Positions 1 through 11,369 of a DNA stretch of 64,000 bases are shown piece after piece. The notes under the pieces were generated by a model that was not told where the DNA came from, searched no databases, and saw only the letters and a program-made list of their open reading frames with translations. The stretch's first letter is position 1. Every line of letters begins with the position of its first letter. Position numbers and translations under genes: made by a program. The stretch comes from Sphingomonadales bacterium (GTDB taxonomy: Bacteria; Pseudomonadota; Alphaproteobacteria; Sphingomonadales; Sphingomonadaceae), in assembly GCA_027491235.1 (NCBI GenBank), contig JAIXWO010000026.1, positions 186,001 to 250,000 on the forward strand, read 5' to 3'.

Positions 1-1
1 G

Positions 2-1552
2 GTCTTTGCGGACAGTGCGCTGGGGCGCCAAAATCCGAATCTTCTCGCGCCGGCGCGCGCCGACATTGTGGATCGCAACGGCGAAGTACTTGCGCGGACA
101 ATTGATGCCTGGTCGGTCGGCGTGCACGCCAACCGATTGCTGAATAAGCCAGAAGACCTGGCGCCCAAGCTGGCCGCACTTATGCCAGAGCGCACCGAGG
201 CGCAGTATCTCGCGCTCCTCAAGTCGGGCGTCCATTTCACCTATCTGCGTCGGCGTGCCATGCCGGAGCTGGTGGCCGCCGTGAACGCACTTGGCGAGCC
301 CGGAATGGCGTTTTCGCGGGAGCCGGAGCGGCTTTACCCGCAACTGACGCTTGCAGCCCATGTGCTTGGCTATACCGACATGGACGGTCACGGTGTGACC
401 GGTATGGAGCGCGTGCTCGACAAAAGATTGAGTGATCCTGCGCTCCGCAAAACGCCGGTTGCCCTGTCCATCGACAAGCGTGTGCAGGCCGCGATGGAAA
501 CCGAACTTGCCAATGCGATGGCTTCGCATCAGGCGCTCGGCGCGACGGGCCTTGTAATGGATGTCCGCACGGGGGAAATGGTCGCGCTCGTCTCGCTGCC
601 GGTCTTCAATCCCAACAAGGTCGGCCAATCCGATCCGGAAGCTCTCCGCAACAATGTGACCCAGAGCGTCTATGAACTTGGGTCGACCTTCAAGCCGATT
701 GCGATGGCGGGCGCGATTGATGCCGGTGTCATCACGAGCCTGTCCAAGCGCTATGATGCGACCGTGCCGCTTCAGGTTGGCAAGTATAAAATCAAGGACG
801 ATCATCCGATGAACCGGTGGCTGAATGTCCCGGAAACGCTGGTGCATTCCTCCAATATCGTCACGGCGCGGATCGCCGATCAGATGGGTGCAAAGCGGAT
901 GGAGGCCATGTTCCGTCGCATCGGTTTCTATGAGCCGCCATATATCGAACTCAAGGAAAAGGGCCGCCCGCTTGTGCCCGGTTATTGGGGGCGGACGACC
1001 ACGATGACGACCGCTTACGGCCATGGGATTGCTGTGACCCCGCTGCAGCTGGCCTCAGCTTATGCGGCCTTGGTGAATGGCGGTATCTGGCGTCCCGCAA
1101 CGCTGATGAAGGTTGAACCCGGCAAGGCCGCGAAGGGCCGTCGTGTGTTCAGCCAATATGCCAGTGATGCGAGCCGTCAGATGCTGCGGCTTATCGTGAC
1201 AGATGGAACCGGCAAAAAGGCCGACGTGCCCGGCATGCGCATTGGAGGCAAAACTGGCACGGCTGAAAAGCCCGGCGTCGGCGGCTATTCAAAGCATATC
1301 AACGTCTCAACTTTCGCCGCTGCCTTCCCGATGGATGCGCCACGTTACGTGGTGATTGCGATGCTTGATGCCCCCAAGGGCAACGCGGAGTCCTTCGGGC
1401 TGACGACCGCGGCATGGACCGCAGCTCCCGTTGTCGCAAAGGTGATTGCGCGCACAGGCCCTATGCTTGGAGTTTTCCCCGACGCATCCCGCGAAATGCC
1501 TCTTGATGAGTTGCGGACCCTGATCTGGAAAGCCAAGGCGGGTGAAGAATGA
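2..1552 (+). CDS. ftsI: Septal peptidoglycan transpeptidase FtsI (PBP3), 5' truncated by window edge
   Basis: Class B penicillin-binding protein that cross-links septal peptidoglycan as part of the divisome in the inner membrane and periplasm. The frame is already open at base 2, so the cytoplasmic tail and membrane anchor lie off the left edge. The visible part starts in the pedestal/dimerisation domain and runs through a full transpeptidase domain: active-site STFK at 683-694, SSN at 848-856 and KTG at 1250-1258. It is the first visible gene of the dcw cluster and its stop overlaps the murE start (ATGA at 1549-1552). The first internal ATG (68) is not a credible start, because recognisable PBP sequence precedes it. 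Confidence 0.95.
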   Translation, partial: VFADSALGRQNPNLLAPARADIVDRNGEVLARTIDAWSVGVHANRLLNKPEDLAPKLAALMPERTEAQYLALLKSGVHFTYLRRRAMPELVAAVNALGEPGMAFSREPERLYPQLTLAAHVLGYTDMDGHGVTGMERVLDKRLSDPALRKTPVALSIDKRVQAAMETELANAMASHQALGATGLVMDVRTGEMVALVSLPVFNPNKVGQSDPEALRNNVTQSVYELGSTFKPIAMAGAIDAGVITSLSKRYDATVPLQVGKYKIKDDHPMNRWLNVPETLVHSSNIVTARIADQMGAKRMEAMFRRIGFYEPPYIELKEKGRPLVPGYWGRTTTMTTAYGHGIAVTPLQLASAYAALVNGGIWRPATLMKVEPGKAAKGRRVFSQYASDASRQMLRLIVTDGTGKKADVPGMRIGGKTGTAEKPGVGGYSKHINVSTFAAAFPMDAPRYVVIAMLDAPKGNAESFGLTTAAWTAAPVVAKVIARTGPMLGVFPDASREMPLDELRTLIWKAKAGEE

Positions 1553-2967
1553 AGCTCGGCACTCTCCTTGGCACGGATGACCCCACGCCGGTCACAGGTT
1601 TTGCAATTGACCACCGCAAGGTCGCGCCCGGAAACGTGTTCGGCGCCTTTGCTGGCCTGAAGGTCAATGGTGAAGATTATATCGAAGCAGCGATTGCTGC
1701 CGGAGCAATTGCCGTCGTCGCACGGCCAGAGGCAGTGGTTTCCGGCGCAATCCATATTGCAGAAGATGAACCGCGCCGGGCCTTTGCCCTTTTAGCGGCA
1801 CAATTCTTTGAGCCCTTCCCGCAGATCTGCGTTGCTGTGACGGGAACGAACGGCAAAACGTCGACCGTTGAGATGACGCGGCAGTTGTGGCGGATGGATG
1901 GCTTCCATGCGGCCTCTATCGGGACGCTGGGCGTTACGACGGCAGACGACCGCATCGTGACCGGGCTCACAACGCCCGATATCGTGACGTTCCTCTCAAA
2001 TATGGCCGGGCTGAACCGTGAAGGCGTGACCCACGCGGCTTTCGAAGCATCGAGCCACGGATTGCATCAATGCCGGACCGAGGGCCTTCCCGTCCGTGCC
2101 GCCGCTTTCACCAATCTCAGTCGGGATCACCTTGATTATCATGGCGATATGGCGAACTATTTCACAGCCAAGCTGCGGCTGTTTTCCGAAGTCGTGGACG
2201 GAGATGGTGCAGCGGTCGTCTGGGCAGATGATGGGGAGTATTCTGCCCGCGTCATCGATCTGGCCAGAGAGCGCGGCCTAGCTCTGCTGACGGTCGGCAA
2301 GCATGGGTCTGCCCTGCGGCTGGTTGACCGCATTCCCGGCCAGCTTGGCCAGCAGCTCGTGCTTGAGGCTGAGGGGCGGGAAATGAAGGTGATGCTCCCT
2401 CTCATCGGCGCTTATCAGGCTGCAAACGCGCTCGTTGCGGCGGGGCTTGTTATTGCGACCGGTGGGAATGTGGCAACGATCGTTTCAAATCTGGCACGTT
2501 TGCAACCCGTCCGTGGTCGACTGGAGCGGGCCGTCATCGCGAAGTCGGGCGCGCCAGTCTATGTCGACTACGCGCATACGCCCGACGCGCTGGAAGCCGC
2601 GATTGACGCGCTCAAGCCCCATGCAAAGGGCCGGTTGATCGTTGTCTTTGGCGCAGGCGGCGATCGCGATACCGGCAAGCGCCCTGAAATGGGCGCCATT
2701 GCAGTGCAATTTGCCGATCATGTGATCGTGACGGACGATAACCCGCGGACCGAAGACCCTGCAGCTATCCGGGCCGCAATTTTGGCGGCAGCACCTGGCG
2801 CGATTGAAATCGCAGGACGACGGGATGCAATTGCGGCGGCCATTGCGGACTCAGGCCCGGACGACATCATCCTGATTGCAGGTAAGGGGCATGAGCAGGG
2901 TCAGATTGTCGGAGATAAGGTCCTGCCTTTCGATGACGTCGCCGTCGCGCGGGAGTGTGCCGCATGA
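1549..2967 (+). CDS. murE: UDP-MurNAc-L-Ala-D-Glu:meso-diaminopimelate ligase MurE
   Basis: Cytoplasmic ATP-dependent Mur ligase adding the third residue to the peptidoglycan stem peptide. The 472-aa length is normal. The ATP-binding loop GTNGKT is at residues 99-104. The DNPR motif at residues 397-400 is the family signature for meso-diaminopimelate rather than lysine as substrate, so the peptidoglycan should be DAP type. It starts inside the ftsI stop (ATGA) and its own stop overlaps the murF ATG, so it is probably translationally coupled on both sides. Confidence 0.97.
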   Translation: MKLGTLLGTDDPTPVTGFAIDHRKVAPGNVFGAFAGLKVNGEDYIEAAIAAGAIAVVARPEAVVSGAIHIAEDEPRRAFALLAAQFFEPFPQICVAVTGTNGKTSTVEMTRQLWRMDGFHAASIGTLGVTTADDRIVTGLTTPDIVTFLSNMAGLNREGVTHAAFEASSHGLHQCRTEGLPVRAAAFTNLSRDHLDYHGDMANYFTAKLRLFSEVVDGDGAAVVWADDGEYSARVIDLARERGLALLTVGKHGSALRLVDRIPGQLGQQLVLEAEGREMKVMLPLIGAYQAANALVAAGLVIATGGNVATIVSNLARLQPVRGRLERAVIAKSGAPVYVDYAHTPDALEAAIDALKPHAKGRLIVVFGAGGDRDTGKRPEMGAIAVQFADHVIVTDDNPRTEDPAAIRAAILAAAPGAIEIAGRRDAIAAAIADSGPDDIILIAGKGHEQGQIVGDKVLPFDDVAVARECAA

Positions 2968-4340
2968 CTACGCTCTGGACCTCCAAAGATATTGCAGCGG
3001 CAACAGGCGGCACGGCCTTAGCTGACTTTGCCGTCACCGGTGTGGCGTTCGACAGCCGTGAAGTCGGGCAGGGAGATCTCTTCATCGCGCTCAAAGGCGA
3101 ATTGACCGATGGTCACCGCTTCGTTGAGGGTGCGTTTGCGCAGGGCGCCTGTGGTGCGATTGTCTCGTCACCGGTCGCGCACCCCCATGTTTTGGTCGCT
3201 GACACGACGGACGCCTTGAACGCCCTCGGCATCGCTGCGCGGGCGCGGACAAAGGCCGTCGTTGCCGGTGTCACGGGCTCCGTTGGCAAGACGAGCACAA
3301 AGGAAGCTTTGGCAGCGGCGCTCGTCCGGGCCAATAAGGGCGCGGTCCATAGGTCGGTCAAGAGCTACAACAACCACACAGGCGTCCCACTGAGTCTTGC
3401 GCGGATGCCGGCCGAGACGTACTTCGGCGTGTTCGAAATGGGGATGAACCACAAGGGTGAGATCGCGCAGTTGACGCGGCTTGTTCGCCCGCATGTGGCG
3501 CTGGTGACGGCAATCGCGCCGGCCCATATCGAAAATCTGGGTTCGCTTGAGGCGATCGCCGACGCAAAGGCGGAAATCTTCGAAGGGTTGGAACCGGGCG
3601 GAACGGCGATCATTCCTTTTGACTCGCCTTATTGCGCGCGCCTTGGGGACGCCGCACGGCGGCATGGGGCACAGGTGGTTAGCTTCGGGCGCCAAGAAGG
3701 GGCTGACGTATATGCCCGCGACGTCATTCAGCTGGATGGCGGGACTATGATTGTCGCCGTCCTGCCGGGCGTGGAACTGAACTTCACGCTGTCGCAGCGC
3801 GGAGACCATTGGGTATCGAACGCGCTTGCGGTGCTCGCAGCCGTGCAGGCAATGGGCGGTGATCTCGCCGCTGCCGGTCTTGCGCTCGGCGACATGCAGG
3901 GCCTGAAGGGCCGGGGCGAACGCCATAGAATATCCCTGCCAAAGGGCGCGTCTGCGCTGCTGATTGATGAAAGCTACAATGCAAATTCGGCGTCGATGAA
4001 GGCAACGCTTGCTGTCTTGGGGGCAGAGCCTGCCGAACGCCGCATCGCCGTTCTCGGCGAAATGCGGGAACTCGGCGAAAATTCAGAAGAGCTCCATGCC
4101 GAACTGTCAGCTCCTGTCTTGGACGCGAACGTCGATATCGCTCTGCTCGTCGGCGCCGGGATGGCGCCGCTTGCCCATGCGCTTGGACAGCGCACCACCG
4201 TTCTTCATCTGCCGGATGCGGCATCGGCCCTGCAAACGCTGGAGCCAATGCTGCGCGATGGCGATGCCATTCTTATCAAGGGATCTAACGCCGTTGGCCT
4301 TGGCCAATTGGTAAATGCCCTGACCGCTGGGAACGACTGA
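2964..4340 (+). CDS. murF: UDP-MurNAc-tripeptide:D-Ala-D-Ala ligase MurF
   Basis: Mur ligase that adds D-Ala-D-Ala to complete the UDP-MurNAc-pentapeptide in the cytoplasm. The ATP loop TGSVGKTS, with Lys109, lies in the central domain, and the N-terminal UMP-binding and C-terminal Rossmann-like domains are present. I chose the ATG at 2964, which overlaps the murE stop as ATGA. A GTG nine bases upstream (2955) is possible but lacks that coupling. The stop at 4338-4340 shares one base with the mraY start. Confidence 0.96.
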   Translation: MTTLWTSKDIAAATGGTALADFAVTGVAFDSREVGQGDLFIALKGELTDGHRFVEGAFAQGACGAIVSSPVAHPHVLVADTTDALNALGIAARARTKAVVAGVTGSVGKTSTKEALAAALVRANKGAVHRSVKSYNNHTGVPLSLARMPAETYFGVFEMGMNHKGEIAQLTRLVRPHVALVTAIAPAHIENLGSLEAIADAKAEIFEGLEPGGTAIIPFDSPYCARLGDAARRHGAQVVSFGRQEGADVYARDVIQLDGGTMIVAVLPGVELNFTLSQRGDHWVSNALAVLAAVQAMGGDLAAAGLALGDMQGLKGRGERHRISLPKGASALLIDESYNANSASMKATLAVLGAEPAERRIAVLGEMRELGENSEELHAELSAPVLDANVDIALLVGAGMAPLAHALGQRTTVLHLPDAASALQTLEPMLRDGDAILIKGSNAVGLGQLVNALTAGND

Positions 4341-5410
4341 TGCTTTATTGGATTGCTGAACAGCTTGGATTTCCGGGGGTTTTGAACCTCCTGCGCTATC
4401 TCACCTTCCGGACAGGCGGTGCGGTTGCAACCGCGCTTGTCATCGGGTTGATTATCGGACCGAAGTTTATCGGATGGCTGCGCGTTCGTCAGGGTAAGGG
4501 CCAGCCCATTCGCTCGGATGGCCCACAATCCCATCTGGCAAAGGTTGGCACGCCGACGATGGGCGGCCTGATGATCTTGACGGCTGTCGGCGTGGCGCTG
4601 CTTTTGTGGATGGACCTGCGCAATGTGTATGTCTGGGCCTGCATTCTGGTCACGGGCGGTTTCGGTCTGATTGGCTTTCTTGACGATTATGACAAGGTCA
4701 AGAAGCGGAGCACCAAGGGTGTGTCCGCTAGAGCGCGGCTTCTGGCGGAATTCACGATTGCTGGTCTTGCGACCGCGCTCATCGTCTCTCATTCCAACAC
4801 GGACCTTTATCTGCCGTTCGTCAATGGTCCAGTGGCCGATATCGGCTGGTTCTACATCATCTTCGGCGCGTTCGTCATTGTCGCCTTCGGGAATGCCGTG
4901 AACCTGACGGACGGGTTGGATGGACTGGCGACCATGCCAGTCATCATCTCGTGCATCGCTTTCATGATGATTGCCTATTTGGTGGGTAACGCGAAATATG
5001 CGGCCTATCTCGGCATCCCCTATGTGGCAGGCGCCGGGGATTTGACGATCCTGTGCGGTGCGGTTGTGGGGGGGGGCCTTGCCTTCCTCTGGTTCAACGC
5101 GCCACCTGCGGCTGTGTTCATGGGGGATACGGGCAGTCTCGCTTTGGGCGGCGCGCTTGGCACGGTGGCTGTGACCACCCACCATGAGTTTGTCCTCGCG
5201 ATCATCGGCGGGCTTTTCGTTGTCGAAGCGATGTCGGTTGTCATTCAGGTGTTCTGGTTCAAGCGCACGGGCCGCCGCGTCTTCCGTATGGCACCGATCC
5301 ACCATCATTTTGAGCAGCTGGGTTGGTCTGAACCGACGGTCGTCATCCGCTTCTGGATTGTTGCCTTTGTCCTTGCCCTTGCCGGTCTGTCGACGCTCAA
5401 GCTCAGATGA
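4340..5410 (+). CDS. mraY: Phospho-MurNAc-pentapeptide transferase MraY
   Basis: Polytopic inner-membrane enzyme that moves phospho-MurNAc-pentapeptide onto undecaprenyl phosphate to make lipid I. It has 356 aa and about ten hydrophobic segments. The family signatures are visible: DDYDK in a cytoplasmic loop, the catalytic [10 protein letters not shown] stretch, and HHHFE near the C-terminus. Start and stop overlap with murF and murD (TGATG, ATGA), so it sits inside one tightly coupled operon. Confidence 0.97.
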   Translation: MLYWIAEQLGFPGVLNLLRYLTFRTGGAVATALVIGLIIGPKFIGWLRVRQGKGQPIRSDGPQSHLAKVGTPTMGGLMILTAVGVALLLWMDLRNVYVWACILVTGGFGLIGFLDDYDKVKKRSTKGVSARARLLAEFTIAGLATALIVSHSNTDLYLPFVNGPVADIGWFYIIFGAFVIVAFGNAVNLTDGLDGLATMPVIISCIAFMMIAYLVGNAKYAAYLGIPYVAGAGDLTILCGAVVGGGLAFLWFNAPPAAVFMGDTGSLALGGALGTVAVTTHHEFVLAIIGGLFVVEAMSVVIQVFWFKRTGRRVFRMAPIHHHFEQLGWSEPTVVIRFWIVAFVLALAGLSTLKLR

Positions 5411-6684
5411 TCACATCCGACGCCTTTCGCGGGAAACGCTACGCAGTGCTCGGCCTGGCAAGGTCAGGCCTTGCCACTGTTGCGGCTCTCGTTGCGAGCG
5501 GGGCGGAGGTGCTGGCTTGGGATGAGCGGGAAGAGGCGCGCGTGCAGGTGCCGGATGGCGTGACACTCGCAGATCCCTTGGCGACTGATCTTGCTGGATA
5601 TGACGGCGTGGTCGTGTCTCCGGGTGTGCCGATCAACCGCCATCCGATTGCAGGGTATGCCAAGGCAGCGGGCGTGCCGCTCATCGGCGATATCGAACTG
5701 TTTGCACAAGCGCGGGCGACGTTGCCGCCGCACAAGGTGGTGGGCATCACCGGCACCAACGGCAAATCGACCACCACTGCACTGATCCATCATATCCTAA
5801 AGACGGCAGACATTCCGACGACGATGGGCGGCAATATCGGCCTGCCCATCCTGATGCAGGATGCGTTGCCGAGCGGCGGCGTCTATGTTCTGGAACTGTC
5901 GAGTTATCAGATTGATCTGACCCATAGTCTGTCCTGCGATGTCGCTGTTCTTACGAATGTGACGCCCGATCACCTCGACCGCTATGACGGGTTTTCCGAT
6001 TATGCCGCGGCCAAAGAGCGGATCTTCACGCTCCAGCATGTGGATCAGATCGCCGTGATCGCAACGGAGGATGATCCGTCGCGCATGATCGCAAGCCGCA
6101 TCAACCATCGGCTGCACCGGGTCGCGTCAACGGATATTGGTGATCAAGCGGAATGGCCCGCGCTTCAAGGTCCGCATAACGCGCAAAATGTCGCTTGCGC
6201 CCAAGCCGTGGCCGCAGCGCTTGGCGTTTCAGATGGCCTGATCGCGTCTGCCCTGACGACATTTGGTGGCCTACCCCATCGGATGGAGCGGGTTCGTGAT
6301 CGCAATGGCGTGCTGTTCGTGAATGATTCCAAGGCGACCAACCCGACTTCGACGGCACCAGCGCTTGCAGCCTATCCGGCTGTGCACTGGATCTTGGGCG
6401 GCCTCGCCAAGACCGATGAGCTCGACGCTTGCGCGCCGCATTTCAGCCATGTGAAGGCCGCTTACACTATCGGTGAAGCTGGGCCGATGTTTGCCAAGCT
6501 TCTCGCGCCGCACATGCCGGTTACACAGAGCGTGACGATGGACGCGGCTGTGGCGCAAGCTGCCGCGGCTGCTCAACCGGGGGAAGCGGTTCTGCTCTCC
6601 CCGGCCTGCGCATCGTTTGATCAGTTTCGGGATTATGAGGCGCGCGGAGATGCCTTCCGTGCCGCTGTGGAGGCCCTCGCATGA
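5407..6684 (+). CDS. murD: UDP-MurNAc-L-alanine:D-glutamate ligase MurD
   Basis: Cytoplasmic Mur ligase adding D-Glu to UDP-MurNAc-L-Ala. It has 425 aa, with an N-terminal nucleotide-fold domain carrying LGLARSG, the ATP loop GTNGKS with Lys120, and the conserved NDSKATN segment in the central/C-terminal part. It is coupled to mraY upstream and ftsW downstream by four-base ATGA overlaps, as usual in dcw clusters. Confidence 0.96.
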   Translation: MITSDAFRGKRYAVLGLARSGLATVAALVASGAEVLAWDEREEARVQVPDGVTLADPLATDLAGYDGVVVSPGVPINRHPIAGYAKAAGVPLIGDIELFAQARATLPPHKVVGITGTNGKSTTTALIHHILKTADIPTTMGGNIGLPILMQDALPSGGVYVLELSSYQIDLTHSLSCDVAVLTNVTPDHLDRYDGFSDYAAAKERIFTLQHVDQIAVIATEDDPSRMIASRINHRLHRVASTDIGDQAEWPALQGPHNAQNVACAQAVAAALGVSDGLIASALTTFGGLPHRMERVRDRNGVLFVNDSKATNPTSTAPALAAYPAVHWILGGLAKTDELDACAPHFSHVKAAYTIGEAGPMFAKLLAPHMPVTQSVTMDAAVAQAAAAAQPGEAVLLSPACASFDQFRDYEARGDAFRAAVEALA

Positions 6685-7901
6685 CGACGACTACAGCCGG
6701 GATTCCAAGCCTGCCGACCTCAGCGCCGGCAAAGCCGCGTGTGACCCGCCTTGGCCGGTCTGATCGGTCTGCCGTGGGGCTTTGGTTCTGGGAAATTGAC
6801 CGCGTCCTGCTGCTGCTGGTTGTGATCCTGCTCTCTATCGGCTTGATCGCCGTTGCGGCCGCATCCCCGGCTTCTGCGCACCGTTATTCGGACGTCGGCT
6901 TTACCCTGTCTCCGCTCCATTACTTTTGGCGGCAGTTGATGTGGGTATGTATCGGGGTGCCTATCATGATTGGCACATCCATGATGCCGCAGCTTCTCGC
7001 GCGGCGTTTTGGGCTCGCCATGGCTTGCTTTTTCGCCATCTGTTTGGCGCTGGTTCCTCTGTTTGGGTTTGAACGCAATGGCGCAACCCGCTGGTTGGGC
7101 GTGGGCTTTTCGCAGTTCCAGCCGTCTGAGTTTTTGAAGCCTTTTTACGTGATCGCGATTGCTTGGCTGCTGTCGCTCAAATCGCAAGATAAGAGCTTGC
7201 CCGTGGTGCCGATTTCCGGCGCGGTGACGGTCGTTATTGCGGGCCTGCTCATGCTGCAGCCGGACTTTGGCCAGACGATCATCTTCTGTTCGATGTGGTT
7301 CGCCATGGTGATGATCACGGGCCTGTCATGGCGCGCGGTGGGCGTCCTATCCGGCATTGGCGGCATCGGCATCACGGCGGCCTATCTCTTTTATCCCGTC
7401 GCGACGCAGCGCATCAATAACTTCCTCTTCCAGAGCGGGGACACCTACCAGACCGACAGCGCCCATGCGACGATCACGGCGGGCGGGTTGTTCGGCACGG
7501 GACCGGGCGGCGGAGAGCTTAAATTTCGCCTACCGGAAGCGCATACGGACTATATCTTCTCCGTCATCGGCGAAGAATTTGGCTTGCTTGCCTGCCTCGC
7601 GATCCTTTGCATCTTCATCGCGATGGCTATTCGCGTGTTCGTGAAGCTGCTGGATGAAGACGACACGTTCCTCATTCTTGCCGCGGGCGGACTGATCACC
7701 CAGTTCACGGCGCAGGCCATGGTCAACATGGCGGTCAATGTCGGCATTGCGCCGTCCAAGGGGATGACGCTGCCCTTCATCAGCTATGGCGGCTCCTCGT
7801 TGATTGCATTGTGCATGGGCTTTGGCCTGTTGCTCGCCTTTACGCGGAAAAACCCGTATCTGACGCGCTCACCCTATGTCGTGAAGTGGAGCAATCGATG
7901 A
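6681..7901 (+). CDS. ftsW: Septal peptidoglycan glycosyltransferase FtsW (SEDS family)
   Basis: SEDS-family polymerase that works with FtsI to make septal glycan from lipid II. It has 406 aa, with a polar N-terminus of about 40 residues followed by about ten membrane segments. The family hallmarks TRWLGVG, QPSEF, QPDFGQ and the C-terminal SYGGSS stretch are all readable. It overlaps murD and murG (ATGA at 7898-7901). Confidence 0.96.
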   Translation: MTTTTAGIPSLPTSAPAKPRVTRLGRSDRSAVGLWFWEIDRVLLLLVVILLSIGLIAVAAASPASAHRYSDVGFTLSPLHYFWRQLMWVCIGVPIMIGTSMMPQLLARRFGLAMACFFAICLALVPLFGFERNGATRWLGVGFSQFQPSEFLKPFYVIAIAWLLSLKSQDKSLPVVPISGAVTVVIAGLLMLQPDFGQTIIFCSMWFAMVMITGLSWRAVGVLSGIGGIGITAAYLFYPVATQRINNFLFQSGDTYQTDSAHATITAGGLFGTGPGGGELKFRLPEAHTDYIFSVIGEEFGLLACLAILCIFIAMAIRVFVKLLDEDDTFLILAAGGLITQFTAQAMVNMAVNVGIAPSKGMTLPFISYGGSSLIALCMGFGLLLAFTRKNPYLTRSPYVVKWSNR

Positions 7902-9052
7902 GCGAGCGGCACTTCGTTCTCGCCGCAGGCGGCACCGGCGGACATATGATGCCTGCCCATGCGCTGGCTGAGGAACTCACACGGCGTGGGCACCGCGTTG
8001 CACTGATCACCGATGAACGCGGCGCGCGCATTCCGGGCCTGTTCGATGGCGTTCAGACGCATATTCTGCCTGCCGGTCGGATCACCAAGAACCCGATGAC
8101 CTGGCTTGCCGGGGCGAAGGCGATCATGGCCGGACGCACCATGGCGTTGCGCCTGTTTGAGACGTTTCAGCCTGCCGCTGTGATCGGCTTCGGGGGGTAT
8201 CCCGCGTTTCCTGCCCTGCTGGCCGCGCGGTCTGCTGGCATCCGTACCGCAGTCCACGAACAGAACGCCGTCCTTGGCCGCGTGAACCGGCTTGTGGCGT
8301 CGCGCGTCGATGCGATTGCTGTGTCCTTCCCGCAGATCGAAAGGCTGGCTGAAAAGCACCTTGGCAAGACCTGGCTGGTCGGTAATCCCGTCCGCGCTGA
8401 AGTCTGCGCGCTTCGGGAACAACCTTTCCCCGCGCTGAGTGAAGAGGGCGTGTTCCGCGTTCTCGTCGTCGGTGGCAGCCAAGGGGCGACGGTCCTGTCC
8501 GATGTCGTGCCTGATGGCTTGGCCATGCTTCCGGTCGCGCTGCGCCGCCGTCTTCAAGTGACGCAGCAATGCCGTGCGGAAGATATTGACCGTGTCCGCG
8601 CGCATTATGCCAACCTTGGCATCGCAGCGGACTTGGCAACCTATCTCAACGATCTGCCGGACCGGCTCGCTTGGGCTCATCTGGTGATCGCGCGGGCAGG
8701 CGCCTCGACGCTGGCGGAACTGACTTGCGCTGGTCGTCCGGCGATCCTTGTGCCGCTGCCGAGTGCGACAGATGACCATCAGACAGCAAATGCGCGTGAG
8801 ATTGTGACCGCAGGCGGCGCGCGATCCATCACGCAATCGAAATTTACGGCGAAGGAATTGGCCAAGCAGATGCAGAAACTGGGCCTTGATCCTGAAGGGT
8901 TGACCAATGCGGCAGGACGGGCGCGTTCCATTGGTCGCCCCAATGCGACGCGCGATTTGGCGGATATGGTCGAAAATCTGGATCGGCCCGTTGCACCCCA
9001 GGCCGTCGGCCTTGCCGCGCAAAGCCCCCGTCTTGCAGGAGCAGGCGCATGA
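7898..9052 (+). CDS. murG: Lipid II synthase MurG (GlcNAc transferase)
   Basis: Peripheral membrane GT28 glycosyltransferase that adds GlcNAc to lipid I at the inner leaflet, giving lipid II. The start is the ATG at 7898 overlapping the ftsW stop; the open frame extends upstream into ftsW but that part is not MurG-like. It encodes 384 aa. GGTGGH near the N-terminus, the HEQNAV acceptor-side motif, GGSQGA, and [10 protein letters not shown] of the UDP-GlcNAc site are all present. Confidence 0.96.
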   Translation: MSERHFVLAAGGTGGHMMPAHALAEELTRRGHRVALITDERGARIPGLFDGVQTHILPAGRITKNPMTWLAGAKAIMAGRTMALRLFETFQPAAVIGFGGYPAFPALLAARSAGIRTAVHEQNAVLGRVNRLVASRVDAIAVSFPQIERLAEKHLGKTWLVGNPVRAEVCALREQPFPALSEEGVFRVLVVGGSQGATVLSDVVPDGLAMLPVALRRRLQVTQQCRAEDIDRVRAHYANLGIAADLATYLNDLPDRLAWAHLVIARAGASTLAELTCAGRPAILVPLPSATDDHQTANAREIVTAGGARSITQSKFTAKELAKQMQKLGLDPEGLTNAAGRARSIGRPNATRDLADMVENLDRPVAPQAVGLAAQSPRLAGAGA

Positions 9053-10455
9053 AGGCCGTCCCGACCAGCATTGGCACCGTCCATTTCATCGGCATTGGTG
9101 GCATCGGCATGTCCGGCATTGCAGAGGTAATGCACAATCTTGGCTATTCGGTGCAGGGCACCGACATTTCTGAGAGCTACGTCGTTGAAGGCCTTCGCAA
9201 GAAGGGCATCAAAGTGATGATCGGCCATGCGGCTGAGAATCTCGGCGATGCGGCGGTTATCGTCACGTCGACGGCAGTGAAGCGCGGCAATCCTGAAGTC
9301 GAAGCGGCACTGGAACGTCGTATTCCCATCGTGCGCCGTGCCGAAATGTTGGCGGAACTAATGCGGCTGAAATCGACCGTCGCGGTCGCGGGCACGCACG
9401 GTAAGACGACGACCACGTCGATGATCGCGGCCATGCTGGACGCAGGCGGTGTGGACCCCACCGTCATCAACGGCGGCATCATCAACAGCTACGGCTCCAA
9501 TGCGCGGTTGGGGGATAGCGACTGGATGGTTGTCGAAGCCGATGAGAGTGACGGCTCCTTCCTGCGCCTTGATGGGACAATTGCGGTCGTCACAAATATC
9601 GATCCCGAGCATCTCGATCACTACGGCTCTTTCGATGCCGTGAAGAAGGCCTTTGTCGAGTTCATTGAGAATGTGCCGTTCTACGGGCTGGCCATCCTCT
9701 GTCTTGATCACCCGGAAGTGCAGGCGATCATCCCGCGCATCCGCGACCGTCGGATCATGACCTATGGGTTTTCGGCCCAAGCGGATGTGCGCGGGGAGAA
9801 TGTCACCCCATTCCCCGGCGGGAACCGGTTCGATGTTATCGTCCGTTCGCGTGACGGATCGCAGCGGACCATCTCCGGTATCGAATTGCCGATGCCCGGA
9901 CGTCACAATGTCCAGAACGCGCTTGCCGCAATTGCGGTCGGGCTGGAGATGGGCATGTCCGATGCCGACATCCAGCGCGGCTTTGCCAAATTCGGCGGCG
10001 TCAAACGGCGCTTCACTAAGGTCGGGGAAGTCGACGGTGTTACTGTCATCGACGACTACGGCCATCACCCTGTTGAAATCCGTGCCGTTTTGTCCGCCGC
10101 GCGGGAAGGCGCGCAGGGCCGTGTCATCGCCGTCTGTCAGCCGCACCGCTATACGCGTCTTGGTGGCCTGATGGATGAGTTCGCGTCCTGCTTCAACGAT
10201 GCGGACATTGTCTATGTCACCCCGGTATATGCCGCAGGCGAAGCCCCTTTAGAGGGCGTGAGTGCAGGCGCGCTCGTCAGCAATCTTAAGCGGCGTGGCC
10301 ATCATGCCGCTGCCGAAATCGCTGACGCCGCGGCACTGGCCGCTGTCATTGCTGAACAGGGCAAGCCCGGCGACATGGTTGTGTGCCTCGGCGCGGGCGA
10401 CATCACAAAATGGGCGGCGGGCCTTGCCGAGGCCATCAAGGCGGCACGCGCTTGA
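9049..10455 (+). CDS. murC: UDP-MurNAc:L-alanine ligase MurC
   Basis: Mur ligase that starts the stem peptide by joining L-Ala to UDP-MurNAc. The 468-aa protein has the N-terminal GIGGIGMSG nucleotide loop, the ATP loop GTHGKT at residues 115-120, and the DDYGHHP motif typical of MurC in the last third. It overlaps murG by ATGA and murB by TTGA, so coupling continues through this unusual start. Confidence 0.97.
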   Translation: MKAVPTSIGTVHFIGIGGIGMSGIAEVMHNLGYSVQGTDISESYVVEGLRKKGIKVMIGHAAENLGDAAVIVTSTAVKRGNPEVEAALERRIPIVRRAEMLAELMRLKSTVAVAGTHGKTTTTSMIAAMLDAGGVDPTVINGGIINSYGSNARLGDSDWMVVEADESDGSFLRLDGTIAVVTNIDPEHLDHYGSFDAVKKAFVEFIENVPFYGLAILCLDHPEVQAIIPRIRDRRIMTYGFSAQADVRGENVTPFPGGNRFDVIVRSRDGSQRTISGIELPMPGRHNVQNALAAIAVGLEMGMSDADIQRGFAKFGGVKRRFTKVGEVDGVTVIDDYGHHPVEIRAVLSAAREGAQGRVIAVCQPHRYTRLGGLMDEFASCFNDADIVYVTPVYAAGEAPLEGVSAGALVSNLKRRGHHAAAEIADAAALAAVIAEQGKPGDMVVCLGAGDITKWAAGLAEAIKAARA

Positions 10456-11369
10456 CGACAACGCTCGCCTTGCCTCCGGTGCGCGGAAAGCTGACGGCCA
10501 ATGCGCCGCTGGCGCCGCTTGTCTGGTTCAAGTCGGGCGGCACGGCGGAGTGGCTGTTCGAGCCCAAGGATCTTCAAGACCTGCAAGACTTTATGCGCGG
10601 GTTGGATTCCTCGGTTCCGGTTATGGCGTTGGGTCTTGGATCCAACATGATCGTGCGCGACGGTGGCGTGCCGGGCGTCGTTGTTCGTCTGGGCAAGGCT
10701 TTTGCTTGGGTGGATACCGTTGGAAAGGGTACATTTGGCATAGACGATGTGCTCAATTGCGGCGGTGGCGCATCGGGCATCCTCGTGTCGAGCATGGCGC
10801 GAGACCACGGCATTGCCGGCTTGGAATTTCTGCGCTCCATTCCTGGGACGGTTGGCGGCTTCGTGCGGATGAACGGTGGGGCCTATGGGGGGGAGGTCAA
10901 GGACATCCTCGTCGATTGCGATGTCGTGCTCCGCTCTGGAGAGCCTGTGACCTTGCCGGTGGAGGCCCTGCACTACACCTATCGCCACAGCGACCTTCCA
11001 GGCGGCGCGATCGTCGTTGCAGCGCGCTTCCGTGGCAAGCCGGGTGAGCCGGACGCGATCCAGACAGAAATGGACCGCATCTCGGCGAGCCGCGAAGCGT
11101 CGCAGCCACTGCGCAGCAAGACGGGCGGGTCGACGTTCAAGAACCCGGAAGGCCACAAAGCCTGGCAGTTGGTCGATGAAGCCGGCTGCCGTGGCTTGCA
11201 GATGGGCGGCGCGCAGGTGTCGGAGAAGCACACGAACTTTCTGCTCAATGTCGGTGATGCAACCAGTGCGGACATTGAAGCGTTGGGTGAGGAAGTCCGA
11301 CGCCGGGTAAAGGAAAAATCGGGCGTTACGCTCGAATGGGAAATTCAAAGAGTAGGTAAGCCGGCATGA
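10452..11369 (+). CDS. murB: UDP-N-acetylenolpyruvoylglucosamine reductase MurB
   Basis: FAD- and NADPH-dependent enzyme making UDP-MurNAc in the cytoplasm. FAD-binding motifs [11 protein letters not shown] and SIPGTVGG, the catalytic-Ser region GGSTFKNP and the Glu region SEKHTNF are present. The fairly short length fits the type II MurB class seen in many alphaproteobacteria. I chose the TTG at 10452, which overlaps the murC stop as TTGA; the longer frame upstream (from 10383) reads through murC and is not MurB-like. It gives 305 aa. Confidence 0.93.
   Translation: MTTTLALPPVRGKLTANAPLAPLVWFKSGGTAEWLFEPKDLQDLQDFMRGLDSSVPVMALGLGSNMIVRDGGVPGVVVRLGKAFAWVDTVGKGTFGIDDVLNCGGGASGILVSSMARDHGIAGLEFLRSIPGTVGGFVRMNGGAYGGEVKDILVDCDVVLRSGEPVTLPVEALHYTYRHSDLPGGAIVVAARFRGKPGEPDAIQTEMDRISASREASQPLRSKTGGSTFKNPEGHKAWQLVDEAGCRGLQMGGAQVSEKHTNFLLNVGDATSADIEALGEEVRRRVKEKSGVTLEWEIQRVGKPA

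Noticed and set aside
1345-1755. 136-aa minus-strand ORF across the ftsI-murE junction
   Set aside because: It is antisense to both genes, with no ribosome site or domain.
7874-9022. 382-aa minus-strand ORF opposite murG
   Set aside because: It is antisense to murG, with Arg/His-rich composition and no motif.
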